A DNA stretch of 19,360 nt from CAYUWM01 sp964448395 (GCA_964448395.1 CAYUWM010000034.1:1-19360); one strand, 5' to 3'. Counted from the first letter of the stretch, positions 6,715-13,001 are shown. Program-made: numbers and translations. The notes: generated by a model not told the origin, from the letters alone.

Positions 6715-6906
6715 ATGGCATTGCCGAAGAAGAAGACAGCAAAGGAGCGTCAGCGGAAGAGGCGTTCCCATCTGGCATTGGGTGTACCTCCCATCGACTA
6801 CTGCCCCCAGTGCCACAGTCCGAAACTGGCACACCACGTTTGCCTCACCTGCGGTGTATACGGCGGGAGGGAGGTAATCGAGGTGAAGTCGAAGAAGAAG
6901 GAATAG
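6715..6906 (+). CDS. rpmF: Large ribosomal subunit protein bL32
   Basis: A 63-residue ribosomal protein. It has the family's basic N-terminus beginning MALPKKKTAKERQRKRR, the SHLAL segment, and a zinc ribbon CPQC...CLTC with the tail YGGREVIEV. Length is normal for bL32, and the presence of four cysteines marks the zinc-binding (C+) version. It follows yceD by one nt and precedes fabD by nine, the usual ribosome-fatty acid synthesis junction. Confidence 0.96.
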   Translation: MALPKKKTAKERQRKRRSHLALGVPPIDYCPQCHSPKLAHHVCLTCGVYGGREVIEVKSKKKE

Positions 6907-6915
6907 GAGTTGCAC

Positions 6916-7848
6916 TTGGCTGAACGAGCCGGAGGTGCCGCATTCGTGTTCCCGGGTCAGGGCTCACAGAAAGTGGGGATGGGCCGGGACCTGTGCGACA
7001 ATTTCGCTGTGGCACGGAAGGTTTTCGAGGAAGCGGATGACGCCCTGGGGTTTCCCCTTTCGCGGCTCTGCTTCGAGGGGCCCGAGGAGGAACTGGCGCA
7101 GACGGTTAACGCCCAGCCGGCCATAATGACGGTGAGCGTTGCCTGCCTCAAGGCCGCTGTCAGCGTGGCCGGCAAGCTTATATGCCCTGCGTTTATGGCG
7201 GGACACAGCCTGGGGGAGTACACCGCGCTGGTGGCCGCAGAGGTGCTCGATTTCGCGGAGGCAGTTCGGTTGACGAGGAGGAGGGGGGAGCTGATGCAGG
7301 ATGCGGGATTGCAGGTCCCCGGGGGCATGGCGGCCATCATCGGGCTTGATATGGTATCCGTGGAAGGGGTCTGTCAGGAATCCGGTGCGCAGATCTCCAA
7401 CCTGAACTCTCCCGGACAGATAGTTATCAGCGGTTCCCGTGAGTCTCTGGTGCGGGCTATGGACCTGGCCCGAGCTATGGGGGCGAGGTACATCATGCCG
7501 CTTAAGGTTAGCGGCGCCTTCCATTCTCCCCTGATGCAGCCCGCTACCGAGGGTATGGCTGAGGCGATCTCCAATCTCGACTTTCATACCCCCAGTGTGC
7601 CCATCGTAGTAAACAGCACGGCCCAGCCGGCTAACACCGCGGAGGAGCTCAAGGAAGAGCTGTTAAAACAGCTTTCCAGTTGCGTACACTGGCAGGAGAG
7701 CGTGGAGTACATGGTGGACGCGGGTGTCGATACCTTCGTTGAAATTGGCCCCGGGCAGGTATTGAACGGGCTGATCAAGAGGATTAGCAAGGACGCTAAG
7801 ATCCTGAACGTCGAGGATACGAACTCGATAAGCGCAATGAGTGCCTAG
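6916..7848 (+). CDS. fabD: Malonyl-CoA:ACP transacylase FabD
   Basis: A 310-residue transacylase that moves malonyl from CoA to acyl carrier protein for fatty acid synthesis. The start FVFPGQGSQ (GQGSQ at 14-18) forms the oxyanion region. The nucleophile is Ser98 in GHSLGEYTA, Arg123 in RRGELMQ binds the malonyl carboxylate, and His203 in GAFHSPLM is the catalytic base. The C-terminal VDTFVEIGPGQVLNGLIKR is typical. I prefer the TTG at 6916: the Shine-Dalgarno AGGAG (6905-6909) is six nt from it, whereas the in-frame TTG at 6910 directly abuts that site. fabH and fabG, common neighbours, are absent here. Confidence 0.95.
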   Translation: MAERAGGAAFVFPGQGSQKVGMGRDLCDNFAVARKVFEEADDALGFPLSRLCFEGPEEELAQTVNAQPAIMTVSVACLKAAVSVAGKLICPAFMAGHSLGEYTALVAAEVLDFAEAVRLTRRRGELMQDAGLQVPGGMAAIIGLDMVSVEGVCQESGAQISNLNSPGQIVISGSRESLVRAMDLARAMGARYIMPLKVSGAFHSPLMQPATEGMAEAISNLDFHTPSVPIVVNSTAQPANTAEELKEELLKQLSSCVHWQESVEYMVDAGVDTFVEIGPGQVLNGLIKRISKDAKILNVEDTNSISAMSA

Positions 7849-8007
7849 TTTGTACTTTACCCCCACCTGGCAGGAGGAATTTTCTATAGAACCAGTTATT
7901 CAATAGGCATGGTGTGATGCTGCGTTATGGCTGGGAGCCATGACGTTACCCTGGATAGAAGAGTAAATTAACAACCGGCGTGAACGCGCGGCAAATAGGA
8001 ATTCAGG
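7849..8007 (+). promoter_or_regulatory. fabD-nusB intergenic region with a stem-loop
   Basis: A 159-bp gap without a convincing gene or promoter. It holds a strong hairpin: CGTTATGGCT (7923-7932) pairs with AGCCATGACG (7936-7945), ten pairs including one G-U, around a GGG loop. No U-run follows, so it is not an ordinary intrinsic terminator. It may act in RNA processing or attenuation between fabD and nusB. Confidence 0.4.
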
Positions 8008-8424
8008 ATGGGAATCAGGAGAAAGGCGAGGATCGTTGCACTTCAGGTCCTGTTCGAGGTGGACCTGGCGGGCCACGATGCCGATGAGGCTCTGGCGTGG
8101 CGGGTGGGTGAAGTCGCCTTACCCCGGGAGGGGGAGGATTTCGCCAGGGAGCTGATCCAGGGTGTGTTGACAAACAAGGGTAAAATCGATAGCATTATTC
8201 AAGCTTGGGCTCCCGCCTGGCCGGTGTCGCAGATCGCGATCATCGACAGGAACATCCTGAGGCTTGCCATCTTCGAGATTTTATTGAATAATAAAGTGCC
8301 GGTTAAGGCAGCGATCAACGAAGCTGTTGAACTGGCAAAGACTTTTGGCGGCGATAATTCCCCAAAATTCGTTAATGGGGTTTTAGGCAGCGTCAGTGCT
8401 CAATCTAGTGGCGAAAGGGGGTGA
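8008..8424 (+). CDS. nusB: Transcription antitermination factor NusB
   Basis: A 138-residue all-helical NusB, which with NusE (S10) binds boxA of rRNA leaders and supports antitermination. Diagnostic segments are RRKARIVALQVLFEVDL at the N-terminus and, near the C-terminus, DRNILRLAIFEILLNNKVPVKAAINEAVELAKTFGGDNSPKFVNGVLG (positions about 82-130). The ATG at 8008 is preceded by AGGAATTCAGG. The stop codon is three nt from the acpP start, so the two are cotranscribed. Confidence 0.95.
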   Translation: MGIRRKARIVALQVLFEVDLAGHDADEALAWRVGEVALPREGEDFARELIQGVLTNKGKIDSIIQAWAPAWPVSQIAIIDRNILRLAIFEILLNNKVPVKAAINEAVELAKTFGGDNSPKFVNGVLGSVSAQSSGERG

Positions 8425-8427
8425 CTA

Positions 8428-8688
8428 GTGGCCACTGTTTTCGACAGGTTAAAAAAGATCATCATCGATCAGCTGGGCGCAGAGGAGGGCCAGGTGACGC
8501 CCGGCGTATCCTTCGTGGATGACCTTAACGCTGATTCCCTGGACTTGGTGGAGTTGATCATGGCTATGGAGGAGGAGTTCAGTGATTCCGACAAGCAAAT
8601 AAGGATACCGGATAAGGATGCGGAGGAGATAAAGACGGTTCAGGACGCGATCGATTATATCAAGGAGCTGGGGATAGAGGACGAGTAG
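8428..8688 (+). CDS. acpP: Acyl carrier protein
   Basis: An acidic 86-residue acyl carrier protein. The phosphopantetheine attachment site is Ser37 in LNADSLDLVELIMAMEEEF. The helices expected for ACP are present (FDRLKKIIIDQLG; DAEEIKTVQDAIDYIKEL). Start codon GTG at 8428 lies three nt after nusB, with AAAGGGGG as the Shine-Dalgarno within the nusB end. It carries acyl chains for the FabD reaction and for PlsX, whose gene is located at 14318. Confidence 0.96.
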   Translation: MATVFDRLKKIIIDQLGAEEGQVTPGVSFVDDLNADSLDLVELIMAMEEEFSDSDKQIRIPDKDAEEIKTVQDAIDYIKELGIEDE

Positions 8689-9154
8689 GCGAGGGGGCAG
8701 GAGTGGCTTTTACCTCTTTCCTGACGGCTGTCGGTTTGCGCTTGTAAATACGGGCCGGGGTCAGGCCCGAATGGCGTTTAGCTCAGGGAGACCAGGTCTC
8801 CGGGGGCATTATTGCGAATGATCGCGCTTGGCCAGTGTTGGTTCCCATAGTATATTAAATTTCATCTTCGATACGGGTATTTGCATCTAATTTTATCATC
8901 TTGGCTGCTGCTGTCCCGGGAGCGCAAGAGACTTGATTACAGGTACCCCTTTCTCGAGATGCATCACAGTAAATCCAACCCCCATGTGTTCCTTCACCGT
9001 GAGTACCGACCATGACCCAGGCAGCCAAACCACGGTTCTTGCAGTTCAGTGCTTTCTCCAGTTATGTCTTTGACATTATACTGATTCTGGGTTACCCTTA
9101 TGAAACGGAACAGGCTGTCTTGGCCGCAGTTTATCTGTAAAAAGGAGCAGGCGC
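8689..9154 (+). promoter_or_regulatory. 466-bp non-coding region upstream of the acyl-CoA dehydrogenase
   Basis: No convincing gene. It contains the GC hairpin at 8751-8769, a 15-bp near-perfect palindrome with arms GGAGACC and GGTCTCC around a single A (8787-8801), and a possible promoter TTGGCC-N17-TATATT (8828-8856) that would leave a leader of almost 300 nt. A short open frame of 42 codons runs from ATG 9012 to TAA 9140 and has a hydrophobic middle, but lacks a Shine-Dalgarno. An alternative -10 TATACT lies at 9077-9082. The palindrome could be the site of a TetR- or GntR-type regulator of the downstream operon. Confidence 0.4.
8751..8769 (+). terminator. GC-rich stem-loop downstream of acpP
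   Basis: CGGGCC (8751-8756) and GGCCCG (8764-8769) form a six-bp GC-only stem with a 7-nt loop, 62 nt after the acpP stop. There is no T-run afterwards, so termination here is only a possibility. Confidence 0.3.
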
Positions 9155-10312
9155 TTGGAGTATTTCCTGACTGAACAGCAGAAGCTGGTTAAAGATATCG
9201 CCCGCAAGATAGCGGAGGAGAGGATCCTCCCGGTGCGGGCGGAGCTGGACGAAAAAGAGGAGTTCCCGTGGGCGATAGTCAAGGACATGGCCGCTGCCGA
9301 CCTGTTCCGGGTCTTCATACCGGAGCAGTATGACGGGCTGGGTGAAGGGTGTTTCGCGCTGTGCCTGACTGTCGAGGAGCTGAGCCGGGCCTGCTGCGGT
9401 GTGGCCCTGACCTATGCCGCCGATGCCCTGGGGAGTCTGCCGATACTGCTCTATGGCAGCGACAAGCAGAAGCAGGAATACCTGCCCGCTATCGCCGCCG
9501 GGACGAAGCTCGCCGCCTTCGGATTAACGGAATCCACCGCCGGCAGCGACGCCGGCGGGATACGGATGACGGCCACTCTGGAAGGCGACGAGTATGTGCT
9601 TAACGGCACCAAGCAGTTCATCACCAGCGGCGGCGAGGCCGAGATATACACCGTGATCGCCCTCACCGACCCGACGAGGGGCGCACGCGGCGCCAGCGCG
9701 TTCGTGATAGATAAGGGGACGCCGGGGTTCACCTTCGGCAAGAAGGAGAAGAAGCTGGGCATCCGTGCCTCCGCCACCAGAGAGCTGGTTTTCCACAATT
9801 GCCGCATCCCCGGGGAGAACATGCTGGGCAGGGAGGGCGCTGGCTTTATCGTTACCATGAAGACGCTGGACTCCTCCCGCCCCGGCGTCGGTGCATTGGC
9901 GGTAGGGCTGGCTCAGGGGGCGCTGGAGGCGGCGGTGGCCTATGCCAAGCAGCGCGAGCAGTTCGGGCATCCGGTATCGGCGATCCAGGCGGTACAGCAT
10001 ATGCTGGCCAATATGGCGATGGAACTGGAGGCGGCGAGGGCGCTGGTCTATGCTGCGGCCAGGACCGTCGACAGCGGGGCCAAGGATTTCACCGAGGAGG
10101 GCGCCATGGCCAAGGTGTTCGCCACCGACATGGCGATGAAGGTGACCACCGATGCGGTGCAGGTCTTCGGTGGCGTGGGCTATATGCGCGACTACCCGGT
10201 GGAGAAGATGATGCGGGACGCCAAGATCAACCAGATATATGAGGGCACCAACCAGGTGCTGCGGAATGTCATCGCCCTGGAGCTGCTGAAAAGGAAGGCG
10301 CTTCGCCGGTGA
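9155..10312 (+). CDS. Acyl-CoA dehydrogenase (short-chain/butyryl-CoA type)
   Basis: A 385-residue FAD-dependent acyl-CoA dehydrogenase. The flavin and substrate-binding middle region reads FGLTESTAGSDAGGIRMTA, with VLNGTKQFITSGG after it. Later come FGHPVSAIQAVQHMLANMA and VQVFGGVGYMRDYPVEKMMRDAKINQIYEGTNQV (about 335-368), in which Glu363 of YEGTNQ is the catalytic base. Length and the Glu position match Bcd/CarC/short-chain enzymes. Start is TTG at 9155 with AAAGGAG seven nt upstream. The stop overlaps the etfB start by four nt (GTGA), so it is coupled to the electron-transfer flavoprotein. Either a dehydrogenase or an enoyl-CoA reductase direction is possible; the acyl substrate cannot be read from the sequence. 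Confidence 0.93.
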   Translation: MEYFLTEQQKLVKDIARKIAEERILPVRAELDEKEEFPWAIVKDMAAADLFRVFIPEQYDGLGEGCFALCLTVEELSRACCGVALTYAADALGSLPILLYGSDKQKQEYLPAIAAGTKLAAFGLTESTAGSDAGGIRMTATLEGDEYVLNGTKQFITSGGEAEIYTVIALTDPTRGARGASAFVIDKGTPGFTFGKKEKKLGIRASATRELVFHNCRIPGENMLGREGAGFIVTMKTLDSSRPGVGALAVGLAQGALEAAVAYAKQREQFGHPVSAIQAVQHMLANMAMELEAARALVYAAARTVDSGAKDFTEEGAMAKVFATDMAMKVTTDAVQVFGGVGYMRDYPVEKMMRDAKINQIYEGTNQVLRNVIALELLKRKALRR

Positions 10313-11088
10313 ATATCGTCGTCTGCATAAAGCAGGTGCCGGGCACTACCGATATCAAGATAGACCCCCAGACCAACACCCTGGTGCGTGAGGGTGTGCA
10401 GAGCATCATCAACCCCTTCGACACATATGCGCTGGAGGAAGGCGTCCGCCTCAGGGAGAGGTTTGGGGGCAGGGTAATGGTAGTCAGCATGGGGCCACCG
10501 CAGGCGGATGCGGCGCTGCGGGAGGCGATCTCCCTAGGTGCCGACGAGGCCATCCTGCTCAGTGACCGCGCCTTCGCCGGCTCCGATACTTGGGCCACCT
10601 CCTACGTCCTTTCCAAAGCCATCGCCAGGATAGCGGATTACGATGTCGTGGTCTGCGGACGGCAGACGCTGGACGGGGACACCGGCCAGGTGGGCCCCGG
10701 GCTCTCCGAGATGCTGGGTATCCCTTTCGTGGCCTACGTGAGCAAGGTCGAGGAGGTTGCAGAGGGTGTTATGCGGGTGCAGCGGATGGTGGAGGAGGGG
10801 TACGAGACCATGGAGATGAGCCTGCCGGCGGTGATCACCGTGGTGAAGGAGATAAACGTGCCCCGCGTGCCGTCGCTGCGCGGCACGCTGAAGTCCAAGA
10901 CCGCGGAGATACCGGTGTGGACCGCGGCGGATATCGGAGTGGAAGAGGAGAAGGCCGGCATCGCCGGCTCACCCACCCGCGTGGTAAAGGTGTTCTTCCC
11001 CAAGAGGGAGCGCAGGAGCGAGATGCTTCAGGGAAGCCTGGAGGAACAATCGGATCAGCTGCTAGAGCGGCTGGAGGACATCGTTTGA
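10309..11088 (+). CDS. etfB: Electron transfer flavoprotein beta subunit
   Basis: A 259-residue EtfB, beginning MNIVVCIKQVPGTTDIKID. The segment CGRQTLDGDTGQVGP (116-130) is the nucleotide-binding loop; in ETFs thought to bifurcate, a closely similar GRQxxDGDTxQVGP is the binding site for a second FAD and NADH rather than AMP. Start GTG at 10309 overlaps the dehydrogenase stop. The partner etfA lies 691 nt further on, unusually far: subunit genes normally adjoin, but here a repeat-flanked GIY-YIG gene stands between them. Confidence 0.94.
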   Translation: MNIVVCIKQVPGTTDIKIDPQTNTLVREGVQSIINPFDTYALEEGVRLRERFGGRVMVVSMGPPQADAALREAISLGADEAILLSDRAFAGSDTWATSYVLSKAIARIADYDVVVCGRQTLDGDTGQVGPGLSEMLGIPFVAYVSKVEEVAEGVMRVQRMVEEGYETMEMSLPAVITVVKEINVPRVPSLRGTLKSKTAEIPVWTAADIGVEEEKAGIAGSPTRVVKVFFPKRERRSEMLQGSLEEQSDQLLERLEDIV

Positions 11089-11136
11089 TTGCAGGTCGGG
11101 TTGGACTCGTAGATTGATTCGAGAGTTAACCAGTGG

Positions 11137-11159
11137 ATTGCCCGATCAAGTTGGGCAAT
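11137..11159 (+). repeat. hairpin repeat A, copy 1
   Basis: Arms ATTGCCC and GGGCAAT enclose a loop containing TCAAG; the inner pairs are imperfect here (GA against TT) compared with copy 2. It is 48 nt after the etfB stop. Confidence 0.75.
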
Positions 11160-11174
11160 GACAAAGGGACAAGT

Positions 11175-11242
11175 CGGGCAATGACGGGTAGATGAAGGAT
11201 TTCGGGCAATAACGAATGAATGGCGGGTGTCGGGCGATGAAG
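11175..11242 (+). repeat. array of single hairpin-A right arms
   Basis: CGGGCAATGAC-like half elements start at 11175, 11203 and 11231, spaced exactly 28 nt, with a further arm in hairpin A copy 1 (GGGCAATGAC at 11153). They lack their left partner arm, so they cannot fold alone. Confidence 0.6.
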
Positions 11243-11291
11243 TGTGTGGTACGTATGTGTAGTGTCATCATCCGGCTTGACCGGATGATCC
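11202..11291 (+). repeat. left ~90-bp direct repeat
   Basis: Matches 11605-11694 without gaps at an offset of 403 bp, with about 15 mismatches by hand alignment; the last 30 bases, which include hairpin B, are identical. It ends six nt before the GIY-YIG start codon. Confidence 0.75.
11267..11289 (+). repeat. hairpin repeat B, copy 1
   Basis: Perfect nine-bp arms ATCATCCGG and CCGGATGAT around the loop CTTGA. On the opposite strand the loop reads TCAAG, the loop of hairpin A. It lies eight nt before the GIY-YIG ATG and might influence its translation. Confidence 0.8.
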
Positions 11292-11297
11292 CGACAA

Positions 11298-11615
11298 ATG
11301 GATAAAAATTACTACGTTTACATATTGGCCAGCCGAAGGAACGGCACGTTGTATATCGGGGTTACTTCAGATTTAATAAAGAGGACTTGGGAGCATAAGA
11401 ACAAGGTAATCGAGGGTTTCACCAAAAGATACAGCGTTGACAAGTTGGTGTATTTCGAGCAGTTCAGCGATCCAGAGAATGCGATTAAACGGGAGAAGAG
11501 ACTAAAGAAATACAATCGCAAATGGAAACTGGAATTGATAGAGAAAGAGAATCCGGAATGGAGAGATTTTTACGGGGAGTTGGTCTCTGGATTGCCCGAT
11601 CAAGTCGGGCAATGA
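11298..11615 (+). CDS. Small GIY-YIG nuclease domain protein (UPF0213/YhbQ-like)
   Basis: A 105-residue single-domain GIY-YIG protein. YVYILAS at the N-terminus and LYIGVTSDLIKRTWEHK carry the GIY and YIG strands, the catalytic Arg (in IKRTWEH) and the conserved His; the metal-binding Glu is in NAIKREKRLKKY, followed by the typical KWKLELIEKENPEWRDF. It is a predicted stand-alone nuclease; no DNA-binding or transposase domain is attached. The final residues GLPDQVGQ and the TGA stop are encoded by hairpin A copy 2. There is no clear Shine-Dalgarno; hairpin B copy 1 ends eight nt before the ATG. It interrupts etfB-etfA and is flanked by a repeated ~90-bp block. From general experience this protein type is multicopy in many environmental genomes; function is unproven. 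Confidence 0.88.
   Translation: MDKNYYVYILASRRNGTLYIGVTSDLIKRTWEHKNKVIEGFTKRYSVDKLVYFEQFSDPENAIKREKRLKKYNRKWKLELIEKENPEWRDFYGELVSGLPDQVGQ
11591..11613 (+). repeat. hairpin repeat A, copy 2 (overlaps the GIY-YIG stop)
   Basis: Perfect nine-bp arms ATTGCCCGA and TCGGGCAAT around the loop TCAAG. It encodes the last residues of the GIY-YIG protein, and the conserved AATGAC after the stem supplies its stop codon (11613-11615). A further single arm follows at 11634, 28 nt on. Confidence 0.85.
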
Positions 11616-11694
11616 CAGGTGGATGATGGGAGTCGGGCGATGACGGGTGTGGCGTGTATGTATTGTGTCATCATCCGGCTTGACCGGATGATCC
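11605..11694 (+). repeat. right ~90-bp direct repeat
   Basis: Partner of 11202-11291 at 403-bp offset. It begins within hairpin A copy 2, includes the single arm at 11634 and ends after hairpin B copy 2. Confidence 0.75.
11670..11692 (+). repeat. hairpin repeat B, copy 2
   Basis: Identical in sequence to copy 1: nine-bp arms ATCATCCGG and CCGGATGAT around CTTGA. Confidence 0.8.
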
Positions 11695-11715
11695 AGTGAT
11701 ATGCTTGGGTTCTGG

Positions 11716-11738
11716 ATTGCCCGATCAAGTCGGAAAAT
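11716..11738 (+). repeat. hairpin repeat A, copy 3 (decayed)
   Basis: The left arm ATTGCCCGA and loop TCAAG are intact but the right arm reads TCGGAAAAT, breaking the stem outside its first four pairs. It lies 41 nt before the etfA start. Confidence 0.7.
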
Positions 11739-11779
11739 GACGAATAATTGGTAGTTTAGCGAGCGTTAGTGAGGAGAGT

Positions 11780-12967
11780 TTGGGAATAAATATCGACCTT
11801 GAGAAGTGCACCGGGTGCGGCTCCTGCGAGCCGGCCTGCCCCTTCGCCCTGATCGAGGTGGTGGATGACAAGGCGCACATCAAGGAAGGGTGCAACCTGT
11901 GCGGCGCCTGCGTGGAAGCATGCCCCGAGGATGCCATCACCATCGAGGAGGCAAAGCAGGAGGTCAGCAAGGGCTTCCGGGGGGTGTGGGTGTTCGCCGA
12001 ACAGCGGCACGGCAGGCTCAAGGACGTGTCCCATGAGCTGGTGTCGGAAGGGAGAAGGCTGGCGGATAAGCTGGGGGTGGAGCTGTGCGCGGTATGCCTC
12101 GGCCACAACGTCGAAGATGTTCAGGGACTTATCGATTACGGCGCCGACAGGGTTTACCTGATGGACCATCCGGCTCTGGCGGACCATCAGGAGGATTACT
12201 ACGCCGGGGCGCTGGTCGACCTGGTCCGCAAGCATAAACCGGAGATACTGCTCGCCGGCGCCACCGCCATGGGCCGTTCGTTCATCCCCAGGGTGGCATC
12301 CATCCTGTACACCGGGCTTACCGCCGACTGCACCGGCCTCGATATCGACCCCCAGAGTAGACTGCTGCAGCAGACGCGTCCCACCTTCGGCGGCAACGTA
12401 ATGGCCACCATCGAGTGCCAGGCGAAGCGGCCGCAGATGGCCACCGTCCGACCCCATGTATTCAAGAAATCGAAACCGGAAGCAGGCCGGCGCGGCGAGA
12501 TAGTCAAGGTGGATTTCAACAAAGAGTCGGTCACCGCGAGAACGAAGCTTATCGATTTCGTCGAGGACCTGACGGATAAGGTCAACCTGGGTGACGCCGA
12601 TATAATCGTGTCTGGCGGCCGCGGGCTGGGGAAGCCGGAGAACTTCGCTATAGTGAAGGAGCTGGCGGACACCCTGGGGGCGGCGCTGGCCTCATCGCGC
12701 CCGCCGGTGGACGACGGCTGGATACCGTATTCGCATCAGGTGGGCCAGACGGGCAAGACAGTGTGCCCCAGATTGTATATCGCCTGCGGCATTTCGGGGG
12801 CGGTGCAGCACCTGGCCGGCATGCAGACCGCGGATGTCATCGTCGCCATCAACGAAGACCCCGGCGCGCCCATCTTCGAGGTGGCTACCTACGGAATCGT
12901 CGGCGACCTGTTCAAGGTGGTGCCGATGCTGACCGAGAAGTTGAAGAGGTCGCGGGGACAGTCGTAG
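11780..12967 (+). CDS. etfA: Electron transfer flavoprotein alpha subunit with N-terminal 2x[4Fe-4S] ferredoxin domain
   Basis: A 395-residue EtfA with a ferredoxin domain in front. The clusters are CTGCGSCEPAC (10-20) and CNLCGACVEAC (38-48). The alpha-subunit body follows (GVWVFAEQRHGRLKDVSHELV onward), and the C-terminal FAD domain carries SGGRGLGKPENF, then GQTGKTVCPRLYIACGISGAVQHLAGMQ and AINEDPGAPIF (about 320-367). This layout is like CarE of the caffeyl-CoA reductase complex and other ferredoxin-linked ETFs, so the complex with EtfB and the dehydrogenase may couple acyl/enoyl-CoA chemistry to ferredoxin and NADH. Start is TTG at 11780 after GAGGAGAG. It converges with trxB. Confidence 0.94.
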   Translation: MGINIDLEKCTGCGSCEPACPFALIEVVDDKAHIKEGCNLCGACVEACPEDAITIEEAKQEVSKGFRGVWVFAEQRHGRLKDVSHELVSEGRRLADKLGVELCAVCLGHNVEDVQGLIDYGADRVYLMDHPALADHQEDYYAGALVDLVRKHKPEILLAGATAMGRSFIPRVASILYTGLTADCTGLDIDPQSRLLQQTRPTFGGNVMATIECQAKRPQMATVRPHVFKKSKPEAGRRGEIVKVDFNKESVTARTKLIDFVEDLTDKVNLGDADIIVSGGRGLGKPENFAIVKELADTLGAALASSRPPVDDGWIPYSHQVGQTGKTVCPRLYIACGISGAVQHLAGMQTADVIVAINEDPGAPIFEVATYGIVGDLFKVVPMLTEKLKRSRGQS

Positions 12968-13001
12968 TCAATGTAACATTAGTCGGTCGGCAAGGCTGGC
13001 T

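Larger units (their letters stand above)
11132..11741. mobile_element. GIY-YIG gene framed by hairpin repeats, inserted between etfB and etfA
   Basis: The stretch separates two genes whose products form one heterodimer. It contains hairpins of two types (A at 11137, 11591, 11716; B at 11267, 11670), extra single arms, and one small nuclease gene. A block at 11202-11291 recurs at 11605-11694 with an exact 403-bp offset and no gaps, about 84% identical by my own base count. I saw no transposase or target-site duplication, so insertion is inferred from context. Confidence 0.5.

Noticed and set aside
11298..11615. UvrC fragment
   Set aside because: The GIY-YIG domain is complete at about 85 residues and continues with the typical KWKLELIEKENPEW ending of the stand-alone family; no UvrC-type regions follow.
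11137..11738. Hairpins A and B as intrinsic terminators
   Set aside because: No T-run follows any copy, and their repetition with a shared loop points to a repeat family instead.
11131..11741. CRISPR array
   Set aside because: The repeats are palindromic and partly half-elements; intervals are 28 nt or several hundred, with no unique uniform spacers and no cas genes.
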